Shown here piece by piece: positions 1-12,029 of a stretch of 64,000 nt of DNA (positions are counted from its first letter, which is position 1; every line of letters starts with the position of its first letter). The DNA lies in the NCBI RefSeq assembly GCF_002105155.1, contig NW_019028995.1, positions 558,001-622,000 of the forward strand, in the 5' to 3' direction. Source of the DNA: Lobosporangium transversale. Lineage: Eukaryota > Mortierellomycota > Mortierellomycetes > Mortierellales > Mortierellaceae. The position numbers were made by a program, and so were the translations under genes. A model generated the notes under the pieces. That model saw only the letters and a list, made by a program, of their open reading frames with translations. It searched no databases and was not told where the DNA came from.

Positions 1-22
1 CCGCAGAGTCGTCCATGCAAAG

Positions 23-901
23 ATGAAAAACGAAACCATCATTGATGTAGGAAGGTCCCTGGCACTCGAGATAAAGGATCTTTTCACAACGGACAACCTG
101 ACTATACATGTTGATGGGGAACCTTGTACTGAGAAAGAAAAAGCAAGGACAGAACGGCAAGCCATAAGACAAAAAAATATGGACGCTTTGGAGAACAATA
201 TGAGCACCTTCGAGAGAAATTCTCGGAGTGGGGTATGGACTCGTCCTCAAGTCATGAGGCGCATCCAGAAGGGTCTTCGAGAAGTCCACACCCTGAGCGT
301 CCAGGACAAGGATCAGCTGGCAACAGGCCTTAGTTCTGTCTTCGATGTCTGTCTGTGTGCATATGAAGCGGACCCATGCATAGGGTGCCATGATGAGGAG
401 AATGATAGGATCGTGATATCCCAAGACTCTGATTTTTTTGCGTACGAACGAGTCTGCTTCCTAGTGCGACCCCTTCCACACCGTAGACGGAAGTTTGGGG
501 TTTACGACGTAGACAACGTTATCCAAGCACTAAGACTGCCAACACACGCGCATCTGGTGTTATTCTGTGCCATCGCAGGCAATGACTACTCAAGGAACCT
601 CGAGACGTTAGGCCCGGTTAATAATCTTCGATTAGTTCGAAAGGTTGCGTGGAACAAGACCTACAATAAAATACTTCAAGATTACCTCGGGGAAGCTAAT
701 AAGGTGTTGGGAAGGAACGTAGCCTCTGAGGAAGGCCGTTTCAGTGTAGCTCTCCGCATTTTTACTTCCGGCCATCAAACGTCGGCCCAAGCGTTACCAT
801 CGAACAATGAGTTCGATAACTTCAAGCAGCGTCTACTCAATGGAAAGGATCTTCGCCATAGAATGGCTCAGCAAAGGCGAGCGCAGCGCCGCAGAACGTA
901 A
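23..901 (+). CDS. FEN1/XPG-type flap nuclease-like protein, probably 5'-truncated by the window edge
   Basis: The 292-residue ORF reads like the internal (I) part of a FEN1/XPG/EXO1 structure-specific nuclease. It carries VDG at residues 30-32, matching the second metal-binding Asp region. It also has YEAD (114-117), a SQDSD motif (133-137) and AGNDYS (185-190), which match the I-domain acidic clusters, so those metal ligands are kept. The N-terminal XPG-N region with the first catalytic Asp is absent and would lie left of base 1; the ATG at 23 may therefore be internal. Just before the stop the +1 frame stays open for about 20 codons (AERKKAQAIV...), suggesting the stop at 899-901 is itself a frameshift artefact. 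Directly downstream on the same strand lies a broken Fanzor-like gene. The pair may be parts of one mobile element or one fused protein (inference). The family call is fairly safe; whether the gene is alive is not. Confidence 0.6.
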   Translation: MKNETIIDVGRSLALEIKDLFTTDNLTIHVDGEPCTEKEKARTERQAIRQKNMDALENNMSTFERNSRSGVWTRPQVMRRIQKGLREVHTLSVQDKDQLATGLSSVFDVCLCAYEADPCIGCHDEENDRIVISQDSDFFAYERVCFLVRPLPHRRRKFGVYDVDNVIQALRLPTHAHLVLFCAIAGNDYSRNLETLGPVNNLRLVRKVAWNKTYNKILQDYLGEANKVLGRNVASEEGRFSVALRIFTSGHQTSAQALPSNNEFDNFKQRLLNGKDLRHRMAQQRRAQRRRT

Positions 902-1020
902 GAAAGCTCAAGCTATAGTTTTGGCCTTGAAACCATACGTCCCCAATACTAATCGTTAGTCCCTTTCTTGGATAATGTAGAGACACACCATCATTCTATA
1001 TAGCGAAAGGGTCACATAGG

Positions 1021-3356
1021 AACCAGTTCCGGCCCATCTTTTCTGACAAGGCGAGCATATTGAATGGGCGCACAGTTGATATCAGTAACTGCCGTCAGCA
1101 CGATAGGCCGGGCCTTAAGCATCCACCACGTCGGAAAAAGGCAAAAAAGAAGCAACAGAAAAAACAAAAGCGGAAGCATAAAGGCAAGAAGCCTCACAGG
1201 GCTAAAAAAGAAGGTGCACCAATTAGGAACTTGAAGGATGCTACGAAGGATGATCACAGCTACAGCAGTAAGTACCCTATCAAGGCCTTAACAATTGGGT
1301 CCCTTAAGGCCTCCATGGCAAGGAAAGGCGAACTGGACGCAGATGAAAGGGATAGTATTGTAAGCCAGACCCGAGGGGCAGTTGTTGTCCTCAACCGACT
1401 ACGCCGCTATGCATACTGGGCGATTGCCTTGGACATTGAGAGGATTATGCGGTTACCAGGGGCAGCAAGGTCGAGGAAAAAGGCACTGGACGAGGCCTTG
1501 GATAGCAATGACTACTCCTTCCGTCTCGCCACCCTTCTTTTAAGTGGTCAAGGTGGCCCCAATTCAGCTTACGCGAGGACAAAAAAACAAGGAAAGGCGT
1601 AGAAACGCCCCATTACCTCCTCGCTTATGAACATTTCAAGGCCATCACTGAACTTTCCCCAATAAAGGAAATAGACATCACATTGGGGGACGTGCAAGGC
1701 TTTGATCCCAAAAAGATCTCATTTCCAAGAGCGTCAGAGCTACTAATGGGCCAAGTACAGATATCATTAAGGCAGCACTACAGGAACGCAATGGTATAGC
1801 TTGTGTAGGGTATTTTCATGTATATTCTGCAATCAAATGCTCTTTATTCAGACTCTTTTTTTTTTTTTTTTTTTTTTTTCTAGTTTAATGTCGAGAAAAC
1901 AAACGAAGATATGAGCGACATTGAGTTTTTTTTGCGGGAGAACAAAAAAGTGAAAAAATACTCAGACTTTCCTACGTCCTCCTGGTCACCCAGGTATGTG
2001 TATCTGTCTGAACACGCCCTAGTTGACGTCCTCTGGGCGAACGAAGATACCAAGCAGCTGCTGGAGCGTATTCTGCCTCTCGACAATCCTTCCAAGACTG
2101 CAATGTTTGAGTGTACAGGGAGCAAAAGGGGTTTTGATTCAGGCTCTCTTTTGTGACATTGGAGGCGATCGCATGATTCTTGGATATCGAGACAAAGTAT
2201 CCCTGCAGTCACAGGACAAAGATCTAACTCGGTTCAAACTCAAAGGAACGATTTCTACCAACGGTCTAGTTCTGAATCTACTTGCCTATGACACAACCCA
2301 GACGAAGAAACAGCAGCAGTCTGACGTAGATGAAGAAGACCCCAGCCAAGAACTGGAGCTTTCTCAGGGATTTCTCAGCACGACGTGTTCAAAGGCAGCC
2401 GGTGAAGACCTGACAGATGAAAACTTAGCAAACATAAACTGGAAGAGGAGCTCCAAACTGCTTGAAAACGTTGAGCTCACATTCAACAACCAGGGCGGTG
2501 CCCATCCGCAAACACCACAACTATCGTCGGATGCGATCCTGGTATTGTTAACGCCTTTACGTTTTCCTCCCTGTATCCTCACAACCCTAACTTGCGGCAA
2601 ACGGTAAGGTGAGAAGCAGGTTCTTGTACCTCCCCGTCCTCCGCTTCAATCACCTATTGAACAAAAGGAAGCGTGAAAAAGGAATGATTGAGGTTGAGAG
2701 CGCCATCCCTGTGTTTGGAAGGGATACGTACAATGAGTACTTTCAATGGATGAACGAGGAGTCCCAGACACAGATAGGATCAAAGAATTTGGATGTGCTT
2801 CAAGAGTTCTACGAGTCCAGATGGCACCTGAAAAAAATGGGACCTACGAAAGGCTCAACGAGCTACGTTCGACTACGTGGTACAGCGAGTGTTGAAGATG
2901 CTCGGGGAAAAAGGAGTACTTGTCGTCGGCCTAGGGTCCTTTGAAAGTAGTAAAGGAGTTCCCAGCAAGCACACTGCTATAACGAGACATCTTGTCACAC
3001 AGGTATGGCTTTTTTTAAAAAAGTAAGAAAAGCTGGAAAGCCATAGAACCTTTGCTAATAAACGACTGACCATTTGAAACGCTTAGGTCAAAGCACGAGG
3101 ACACTTCGCTGTAGGAGTGCACGAATTTTACACCAGCGCCCGCTGTCCCCGACCCCTCTGTGATAGCTTTTTAGAGACGGTGTATCCTCGCTCTAAATAT
3201 TGCCGGACATGTAAGGTATTCTTCGACCGTGACGCAGTAGGGGCGGAAAACATCGCAAAAATCGGTCTTGCTCAAATTGAGAGGCAAGAGAGGCCTGCAA
3301 AGTACAAGCCCACGGAAGAGTCGCCTGCTCCGGCTGCAAAGCGCGCACGACGCTAG
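1021..3356 (+). pseudogene. Fanzor (eukaryotic TnpB-like RuvC endonuclease) homolog, disrupted by several frameshifts
   Basis: Several frame-switching segments together read as one Fanzor/TnpB-like protein. 1021-1602 is a very Lys/Arg-rich stretch and then a helical region. 1601-1797 continues in another frame and ends at a likely intron (donor about 1798, T24 tract, acceptor TAG near 1882). 1883-2156 and about 2130-2510 follow in shifted frames; the latter has a GTISTNG segment. At 2523-2610 comes the RuvC-I motif GCDPG (Asp codon 2535-2537). 2609-2835 continues in another frame, then shifts again in the A7 run at 2831-2837. RuvC-II-like VVGLGSFES lies at 2922-2948. An intron at 3003-3086 fits GT-AG. 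The last exon has a C-x4-C / C-x2-C zinc ribbon followed by DRDAVGAENI, the RuvC-III signature of TnpB/Fanzor, with Asp at 3231-3233. At least four indels break the frame, so this copy looks inactive unless the assembly is wrong there. Confidence 0.72.
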
Positions 3357-3367
3357 ACACAAGTATT

Positions 3368-3385
3368 TGGGTGCCGGCACACCCA
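3368..3385 (+). repeat. Short palindromic hairpin just 3' of the Fanzor stop
   Basis: Twelve bases after the Fanzor-like stop lies TGGGTGCCGGCACACCCA. Its outer six bases at each end are complementary and the core TGCCGGCA is a perfect palindrome. TnpB and Fanzor guide RNAs are known to derive from the 3' end of the nuclease gene, so this could be part of a guide-RNA scaffold or an element end. It could equally be chance. No terminal inverted repeat partner was found upstream. Confidence 0.35.
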
Positions 3386-3573
3386 CAAAAAATTTGTAAG
3401 TTCTGTTTATTTTCGTCTCCTGTATCCTCTCTAATCTTTTGCCCCTGAATTTCTGGACTAACTTTAAAAACCGTACAGATCAACAGATACAGAATACATG
3501 TGTCGTCTACGTGTCGTGAGATTTTTTTTTTTTTTTTTTTTTTTCCTTTCTTCTCTACAAAACCATCACCATC

Positions 3574-4992
3574 ATGAACTATACGACAGCTGATCTCGAC
3601 AATTACTTGGAGTTCGCCATTCACCTTGCCAAGTTGGCAGGCCCTGTCATCCTTGAAGGATTCAATTCGCGTTTCACGCCAGAGCGCACCGAGCATCTTG
3701 TCAAGGTGGGCAACACAGCGGACCTGGTCACACTGTGGGACCAAAGGGTCGAGAAATTGGTCCGCGCTGAAATTACAGAAAAGATGAAGACTCACTCGTA
3801 AGCCGTCTCCTTTTGCTTAACAACTTAAAGGATAATACAGCCTAGAAAGGAATGTTTTCAAAATCAAAAGCTTTACAACTTGGTAATCTCAAATCGAACG
3901 CCTTTTTTTATATAATTAAAACTACAGATTTATTGGTGAGGAAACTGTTGCTGCAGGCGAGAATTGCAGCTTGACCGATGCTCCTACTTGGATCGTTGAT
4001 CCTATTGATGGTACCACTAATTTTGTACATGGGTAAGGAACAAAAAAAAAAAAGCTCACTTGAACATATCATACATTTAGGCTATTTATGAGTTTTACGC
4101 TCGTTTTTAGAACTTACAGAACATTTTCTTCTTTTTTCGTGGTTGGCTGTGTCCTTTCAGATTCCCTTTTGTCGCAATCTCGATCGGCTTGGCCATCAAC
4201 AAGGAGCCAGTTGTAGGAGTTATTTATAATCCTATTTTGAATCAAGTAAAGTAACGTTTTTTTTTTTTTTTTTTGTATTTTCGTAATCATAACATGTCCA
4301 ATGTCTTACTTTTGCCCTTCTTACTTTTTTATAGTTGTTCACAGCTGCAAAGGGTCAAGGAGCGTATCTTTCCAAGATTGATGAGAACCCCCGTACACAA
4401 GGTCGACGCCTACCTCTGTCGTACCCTTACCCTCCGCCACCACTCCCTTCACTTTCCGTGGCTTTGATCGCAGGTGAATACGGATCAGAGCGCAAAACTG
4501 AAATCATTGATTCAAAGGTCAAATCTTTGCGTAATCTCTCTGCAAAAGATCCTTCGGATCTGGCGCCTGGTCGCGCAGTGGGACATGCTCACGGTATTCG
4601 CTGTCTAGGCAGTGCAGCTATGGACATGATGACTATTGCCCAAGGACAGATGGACGTGTACTGGGAGATTGGATGCTGGGAGTGGTAAGTCATAAAAAAT
4701 AAAAATAAAAATAAAAATAAAAAAAAGAACGCTGACTCATTACTTAATTCAACTTATTAGGGACGTATGTGCTGGAATCATTATTGTTCGCGAGGCTGGT
4801 GGTATCGTGGTAGATGGGTGCGGTCGGGAGGTATCTGATGGCCAGCTTTTGACGGGTCGTCGATTCTTAGTTGTCCGCGGATGCTGTGGTGAAGATGGCG
4901 ACACCTCTCCTGAGGCTTCATACAAAGCTCAACAGAAAATTATACAAGAAGTTTGGTCCATTGTTGAAGACCTTGAGTTACCTCGCAAGTAA
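3574..4992 (+). CDS. Inositol-1-monophosphatase
   Basis: Five exons (3574-3797, 3928-4032, 4161-4245, 4335-4684, 4761-4992) join in frame. The product hydrolyses inositol monophosphates to free inositol, a Mg-dependent cytosolic step of inositol recycling and phosphoinositide supply. The GEE of the first metal site follows exon 1. Family motif A reads [15 protein letters not shown] in exon 2, with the metal-binding Asp residues, and motif B reads WDVCAG across the exon 4/5 junction. All ligands expected for an active enzyme are present and the length is close to that of animal and yeast enzymes. The fourth intron holds an AAAAT repeat. A T23 tract (3522-3544) lies directly upstream of the start. 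The 5' neighbour is the decayed Fanzor locus. Confidence 0.93.
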
Positions 4993-5796
4993 AACTTAAA
5001 TCTTTTACATGCAACATTATCAAAAAAGTATTTAGAGCGGTTCAAATCTTTTATTTCATTATTTCAAAGCATATAAAAGCTACAGAAAAAAAAAAGAAAA
5101 AAAAAGGTTGATGTCGATGATGATGGATCCAATCAGTTTAGTCAAAGTTATGACCATTACGAACGTCGCGGAAGAGACTAAAGCCTCGACGGGGACGCCG
5201 TTGAGATAAGAGGTACCAGAAATAGTAAAGAGAAAGCATCATCTTGGATCCATTATACCATCATGCCCATCATTCATTTGCCTTTTTTTTTTTTTTTTTT
5301 TTTTTCATCCTTTTGGGGAAAACATACATGCAACAACCAATAGTTTAAAAATCACCACAAAAAAAAAAAAAAAAAAAAAAACTCGGGATACAGCCCAATG
5401 TACTTTATTTCCTATTTACGAAAACTGATCGACAAAAAAAAAAAAAAAAAAAATGAAATTAGTTTGATTAATCAAAAAGTAGATCGCTCATTGCAAGATC
5501 ATTCAAGAATCGTTTTTTCGTAAGAGTAAGTCAGGGTTAAAAAGCTCTGTCAAAAATGCTCCACATGGTCTTTCAGGTGAAGAAATTCGTTGTTTATATA
5601 ACATCATTCATACTCGTAACGGATAAAAAAGAATACAAAGGGGATTAGGAGGGGAAAGAGGGGGAAAAAAACTTACCATAAGGGCTAGGATGTTGAGTGG
5701 AAAGGAATAAAAAAAAGAAAATAAACACCAAGCTTTCTTTTATCTTTCTAAAATGTGGCTTATTTATTGTGCCACCCACATAAGGGGCATTTAATA
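4993..5796. other. Spacer between convergent inositol phosphatase and homeobox genes
   Basis: About 800 bases hold no credible ORF on either strand. Pure tracts occur near 5283-5305 (T), 5363-5381 (A) and 5433-5451 (A). Since the two genes converge here, the stretch must contain both 3' UTRs. Confidence 0.6.
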
Positions 5797-7464
5797 TTAC
5801 TCCATTACAGAATCTGAGGACTCTGCCAATCTTTCCCCCTTCAGCTGTTCCTGCCGTTGTTGCAATCGTTGGTGCTCCAGGATAAACATTCGATGTTTAT
5901 ATTCTTCAAGAGCTCTAGAGTCCTTAGGAGGTGATATGGTTGATACTCCGGTCACTTGGTGATTGAATGTTGCTTCCATCGGAAAAGGTGGAAGGATCGC
6001 GTGTGCTGGCAGCTGCTGTATATTCTCGTGCGGAAAGTGAGCTTTCTGACATGATTTATTGAGGGATTGGGCGTCTTCCGGCCGCTGCAACTGCTGTAGC
6101 TGCTGGCACTGCTCCTCCTGTGATACTGCAAAGCGGTTAATAGCCGTATGCCCCGGACCTCCCATGATGCATTCTTGCACGTCAGGAGTTGGTGTTGAAA
6201 ACGAATCATGGCACTCCATCTGTTGTGTTTTCAGATTAAGCATCGATGTATTTATAGCACTCCGATCTGGTGAAGGCAGTGGCTGAGCTGGATTCAGCGA
6301 TGGTAAAGACTGCAACAACGTTGGTAGCCCAAAAGAAGATACCCACGCTAGCGACGTATGCGATTGTTGAACGTAATGTTGCTGTTGATACAGCTCTTGT
6401 ATCTGCTGTTCAGTAGAAGGTCCACACCTAGACTGGAAAGGATGACTGGGCAATGGCACGGGAGGGGATATTGGCGGAAGTAGATCGAGATGTGACTGCT
6501 GCTGTCGCTTTCGATTTTGTTGTGAATGTGCAATAGCTTGGTGCGCTTGCGACCGTATATCATCACCAATAGGAAATAATGTGGGGTAAGGCCCTTCAGA
6601 ATGCCTGCGCAACGTCGATGGCGCCCCGTTTTCTTCAAACCTTGTCAAAACCTCTCGTGTGTTTTGTTGCCACATAAGCGAATCCAGACTATGAGCACGT
6701 ATCAGCGAGGGTGCTTCATGCACTTGGCTGACCAAGACCATATCCATGGCAGAAGGAGCTGGAATTGAGGCAGCTGATGGAGATTGTTCTGGGCTTGGAA
6801 GGTGACCACACTCCGTAGCAGATGTGTTGATAGTGTGTCTTACAAGGGTTATGGATGGCATTGTTGCAGTACAGATACACGTTTGAGGTCGTGTTGGATT
6901 ATTGTTACTCTGCGCTGTCGATACTAACGGTGATGGTGATTGAGATGAAGGGGAAGTAGCTGAGGCGTCTGATAGCCTGTAAGCTGTGGAAGGCATGGTA
7001 ATGATTGCCTTTGAGTCATCTAAAGATAGCGTTGATGTTTGCGGTGGGGTGATGGCTGTAGCTTGCAATGGTGCAGATGATGAGGCGCCAGGGCCATTGT
7101 TAGATGTCGATGCGTCGAGCGGGTGTAATGACTGCGACAATGGGAGCTCTAAACCCTTCAGATGTACGGCGGCGTCTTCAGGACAATCCAATGGGCCTAA
7201 GGCTGCTGCCCGTTGCCATTGTTGTTGATACTGAGAACCCTGCTGCTGCTGCTGTTGCTGCTGTTGCTGCTGTTGTGGGTTGCCAACCATAGGATTCCAT
7301 AGCGATGACGCGTAGCTAACCTGCGGGGTTGAGTCTTGTTGCAATAAGACGGTATCCGCAAGGTTCTTCGGGACACTCCCTGGTTCTGAATAACGTCTAA
7401 TCATAGTTTGCTAATAAAAAAGACACGGCATTCATATGATGAAATTCAGTGAATGGATGCGAAA

Positions 7465-7497
<33 letters not shown>

Positions 7498-10400
7498 CTA
7501 GTAAGATGGGGGAAGACCTACGTTGTGTGAGAATATAGGCTGTGAAAGCCGAGGGCCTGGTCTCTGAGCATTAGCCCCTGGAATAGCCCTTGACCATGCA
7601 GCATGCTCTATTTGATGCTGAAGCTGCGCTAACATTCTTGGTGTTTGTATTTGTGGTAGTGGAAAAGAATCTGATAACAGAGGATGGTGGTGCAGTGGTT
7701 GTTGTTGCTGTTGCATCTGTTCTGAGGACCGTGCGCTACGCAAACTAGATGAGGCTCCTCGATCAGCCTTAGAGCTGTCTATCCTATTTCCAGTGGCCTC
7801 CCTAGGAGCAGCAGCGCCCATTTCTGATTGATAGATATGTAGATCTTGCCTTGAAAGGGATAATGAATACCTATCAGGGAATGCGAGCTCCAAGGACGTC
7901 GATGGCCCTTGTATTGTAGACGGAGTCACTAATATTTGTTGGTGATGATGAATTTCACTCATCATCTCAGCAGTGAGGCCGTCAGGCGGCATAGATTGAC
8001 CAGGAATGAGTAGATCGGGGCTGACATGTTGAACTGGATTACGCGTGTCGGCGTCAAGGGAAGTATACATTTGTTGATTTTGCTGCAGCGGATGAGCACT
8101 ATCATGCAGTTGGTTTAACTGGTGCTGTTCCTGGAACTGGTGTGGTTGATAAGAAGCTACCATGCTTCCTTGTGCTTGTAATACAGGTTGCTGTAGGCGT
8201 CCAAATGCAGGGCTTTGTGATTGAAAATAGATTTGGCCTTGAAATTGAGCCAACTTTTGACCTTCTGAGGCCATTAGTGCAACGTTAGTCTGAGAACTAT
8301 TGTGCACGCAAGAGGAATGTGCTGTACTAATCTGCAGATCCTTACTGAAGCACTCAATGAAATCGGGCGGGCAAGAGTTACGGCGAGCTGCAGATTGTGA
8401 TTGTTGCCCGTCCTCAACCCTATTTGCCTTCTCTTCTCCCACTGAAAAGGATGTAGCATGGTTTTGTACTAGACACATTTGCATATCACTGCTATCATTG
8501 TAATTGCCTGTGTTGCCGGTGCAGGGTCGTTCGGAGACAGGCACATCGAAAGACACTGGCAATGACTGTGCATGAATGTTATGTAAGTCTTGCGTTTTCG
8601 CCGCCCCGTGTCCCTGATTGCTGAATAAGGCTGCCTGCATGGTTTTGGCTTCAGCCAGGCTAAATTCTAGATTACTGTCCCACTGGTGCCGTGAATGTCT
8701 ACCGGCATTGTTAAACATCTGATTTATATAGCGCTCCTTCTGCTGGCCTCGCTGGTGCTGAAAGTCATCGTTTCCACTTAAAGAGTATGTTTGGGACGTA
8801 GATTGTTCCAAATCAAACTGAACACGCGCCCCTGGGTGGGATCTGCCCTTGGCTGTCTTCAGAGATGAACGCCTGCGTCCCTTGGCGTCAATTGGCGGTA
8901 CAACCTCGTCTGGGTTGGAAGCTGAGTTCATTGGCTCGGAAGCGGCCCCTCTACCGATACCTAGGATATCATATTCTTGCTGTTTGGTGCTTCCTGTTCG
9001 TTTCAAATACGGGTGGCTCCGAGAAGGGCCAGCTGAAGCCAAAGCAGCAGCCACCTCAAGTGCGCGTCTAGAGTTACTTTGATGCTCGCCTTGCAGTGAC
9101 TGTTGGAGCATATGGCTGTTGTTTGTGCAACTTTCCACTGAATTTGCATTGCTTTCGGGCCTCAAGGGCTGTATTAGCTGCTTGGAACTAGGAACCGTCT
9201 CCATTTTGGGAGGTAGCATCGATGAATCCCTGGTATTTGGCGACAAAGCTGGTATATAATCTATTTGGGGAGCAGCCATAGTGTGTGTAATGTCCCTAGT
9301 AAGACCAAATTGGGTAGTGGTTTGTTTCGAAGATGCCTCAGCAACAGTTGTACTAATAATGGCTTTGCCAGTACTACTCCTTCTTCGCCTGCGAATAGCT
9401 CCGGTCGTCCCCTGAAGTCCCACATCGTGTGGAGGTAGGCTGTGAATGTCTGCTGAGGGCATGACTTCCAGCCTTTCGGCGCTTTGGTTCGGGTGAAGTT
9501 CGTTTGTGGCATGAATAGAAATCTGACGTGGTAATGGATATGTTCGAGCACTCGCATATGAACACGACTGTGTCTGTTTTCGCTCAACGAGCATCTCACC
9601 CGGGCTACTAACTTTGTGGCCCTTGTTCGGCGTTAATTCCTCTGATGAGATAGAATGGAGGCTCATGCACTGCATCTCGGGATCGGCATGAAGCTGTGAG
9701 GACGTATCAAGGCGCGAGAGCTGAGGGCCTTGTGTTGGAAAAATAGAACAACACGCACTCATTTCATTCAAGTCGGATGCCTCATTGTCTTTGAGCGAAG
9801 CTGGCATAGACATGCGACGGATCAAGCCCGACATTGGTGGTCGCCGAGAATTTGAGCTGAAGGGTTGATTAGTTGGTGGAGCATGTGGTACTATGCTGTG
9901 ATGTGACCTATTATCTATAAATAGTGTCATGGCTGCATCAGATTGCCGCTCGAATATAAGCAAGGAAGCTTTGGCACATTATCGCCTCGTCTGTTTGGCA
10001 GTTACCTAGGTTCAGGGACAGAGCATCGTGTGAGTCCTCCACCTTGAGATGGATGGCAGCTGGCGTAATGCGACAGTCGTCCCTGCTATGTAACGGCAAG
10101 CTGTCTTGCATTACTGAAGCAGTTTCACGTTGTGGCTCGAGCACTGGTGGCAATGGAGGTTTCTTACCGAGCACTTGATCACATTGCGCGACTCGTTTCC
10201 ATGTTGATAGTGGGGTCCAGAGCCTTTCATCTTCCGAGCATCCAGCTTGATCTGAACCCCTAGTCAAAGTCAATTCTTTGCTCTGCTGAATGAATATAAG
10301 CGAAGGATTTGCAACAGCTGATAAGCTTGTCCGCACATGGCCGCTTACGGGAGTGTCGAGATTTTTGAATGATTCATCCTTTCTATGGATTGCGGTAGAG

Positions 10401-10849
10401 CTACCTTCTGTTGTCTCTTGGGCTTGATTGGATGAACTGAGTGGTGATTTTGGTGATGGCAGTTCATCCATCTGAATACTATTGGAACGATCTTGAGCAT
10501 TAGACACATTTTGTAAGATGATGCCCTTCTCAGTGCCATTCTTTTTCTTGAGGGTATTGCTATTAGCAATGGTGGCTGTAATGGTGCCGGCAATAACGTT
10601 GGCCTGCTTATTTTTTGCTCTCCTATTCTGGAACCAAACCTGGATCCCTCGTGGACTCATGGATAGTCTTTGAGCAAGATGTCGGCGGGTGCTAGCATCT
10701 GGTTTCGGATTTTCAATAAAAGCCTTTTCTAGAATCTTGAACTGGCTCTTAGAGGTCCGTCGCCGCCGCTTGACCTCATGTGGATTGTAGAAGGCAGTTC
10801 GAAGTTCACCATGTAGAGACTGATTTTCGATCTCCATAGACTTTGTCAT
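5797..10849 (-). CDS. Homeobox transcription factor, very long and glutamine-rich
   Basis: Three exons on the minus strand (10849-10006, 9932-7522, 7410-5797) join in frame to 1622 residues. The homeodomain lies near the N-terminus at about residues 27-84. It has the arm KRRRRT and recognition helix WFQNRRAK (72-79), so it should be a nuclear DNA-binding protein. The rest is low-complexity and rich in Gln, Ser, Pro and His, including a Gln run encoded near 7240-7275, as in fungal homeobox regulators. No second DNA-binding domain is visible. Intron 1 is 73 nt, and intron 2 (7411-7521) contains a long sense poly(T) tract. The alternative reading, two or three separate genes, is unlikely: the downstream ORFs lack good starts and the splice phases match exactly. 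Targets are unknown. The long gene-free region upstream may be its regulatory region. Confidence 0.9.
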
Positions 10850-11997
10850 GCTTTTGAGCTGTCAAGTACCAGTACCAAAACTTTATTGTAGTAGAATGAT
10901 CCTTGAGCAATCCTGGTTACACTAGACAGGAAAGTTTCCAAAGGAAAGTGATCTGTGTGAATAGTTATCACAGACACTCTGACAGGCGTTCTGAGATACA
11001 GGTCGCTCAATAGGAGCAGATACGCAGCTCTGACAATGATATAAAAAAACCCGCCAGACCGAGAGAGGGAAAATACAGATGAGGTGATAATAATCAGCCC
11101 ACTGAACGAACTAACGAGATATGAAAAATGATGAAAAAGATAAAAACAACAAAAGCAATGCTCTCCAATGCTATAGTGGATTTAGACGTGTCTGTTAGCA
11201 AGAGACAAAAGAGTGAATGAATGGTACTTGAACAACAAAAAAGGACGATGGTAAGGATGTGGAAGAAAGAGAATGGAGAGCGAGAGAGAGGGAGGAGGGT
11301 GAAGGAAAGGGAAAAAGAGGAAGAGCGCTACGGTGAAAGAGGACAGAGTACCCACTTGTGTTTTTGGATGCTATGGAACGTGCTTGCATGATCTGAATGT
11401 CTGTGTTAATAAAATTGAGTGATTGAGCATTGAGCGGCCATAAGAGGAGGTGCAACCAGTTGTTCAATCTATCAACCCATATATGCGTATTATTATCTTT
11501 CTGTTAGTCTGTTTATTTGTTTGTGTGTTGGTCTAAATGTCAAGAATATATTCTCTTTTCTTTCACACAGACACAAACACTCGTTCTCACAGCCATTGCA
11601 GGGAGTACAAAATATGCATGCTGCTTCCGAAAGTCAAGTCTGAATTTTGTGTGTGTGGGATACATTTAAGAAAGAGACAAATTGCAAACATGGCATTGGC
11701 CACTGGAAGAAAAAGAAAAAAAAAAAAAAAAGCGATGCCAGCCGCAGTACAATAGATGAATGTGGTTATGATGTGGTGCTTGGCCTGAACTGAGCCAGGG
11801 CATGTATTCAGCCCATAAAGGAGATTTGAAACAACAAACGGTAAATGGATATCATGACTTACAAGAGTTTCTGGAACTTGATCCCAAGAACAACCTTCAG
11901 GGCACTAAGTGTCACAGTGCTTGAGGCGAAGTCCGTGAGCAGATTGTGAAACAAGAAATCAAAGTGAATCGCAAATTACAATTACAATGGTCAGTTG

Positions 11998-12029
<32 letters not shown>

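Noticed and set aside
5031-5060. GGTTCAAATC, like a tRNA B box
   Set aside because: No A box at the right distance and no acceptor stem; AT-rich flanks cannot fold as a tRNA.
6348-6638. Antisense and frame-shadow ORFs within the homeobox gene
   Set aside because: They overlap a well-supported coding exon and show no motif of their own.
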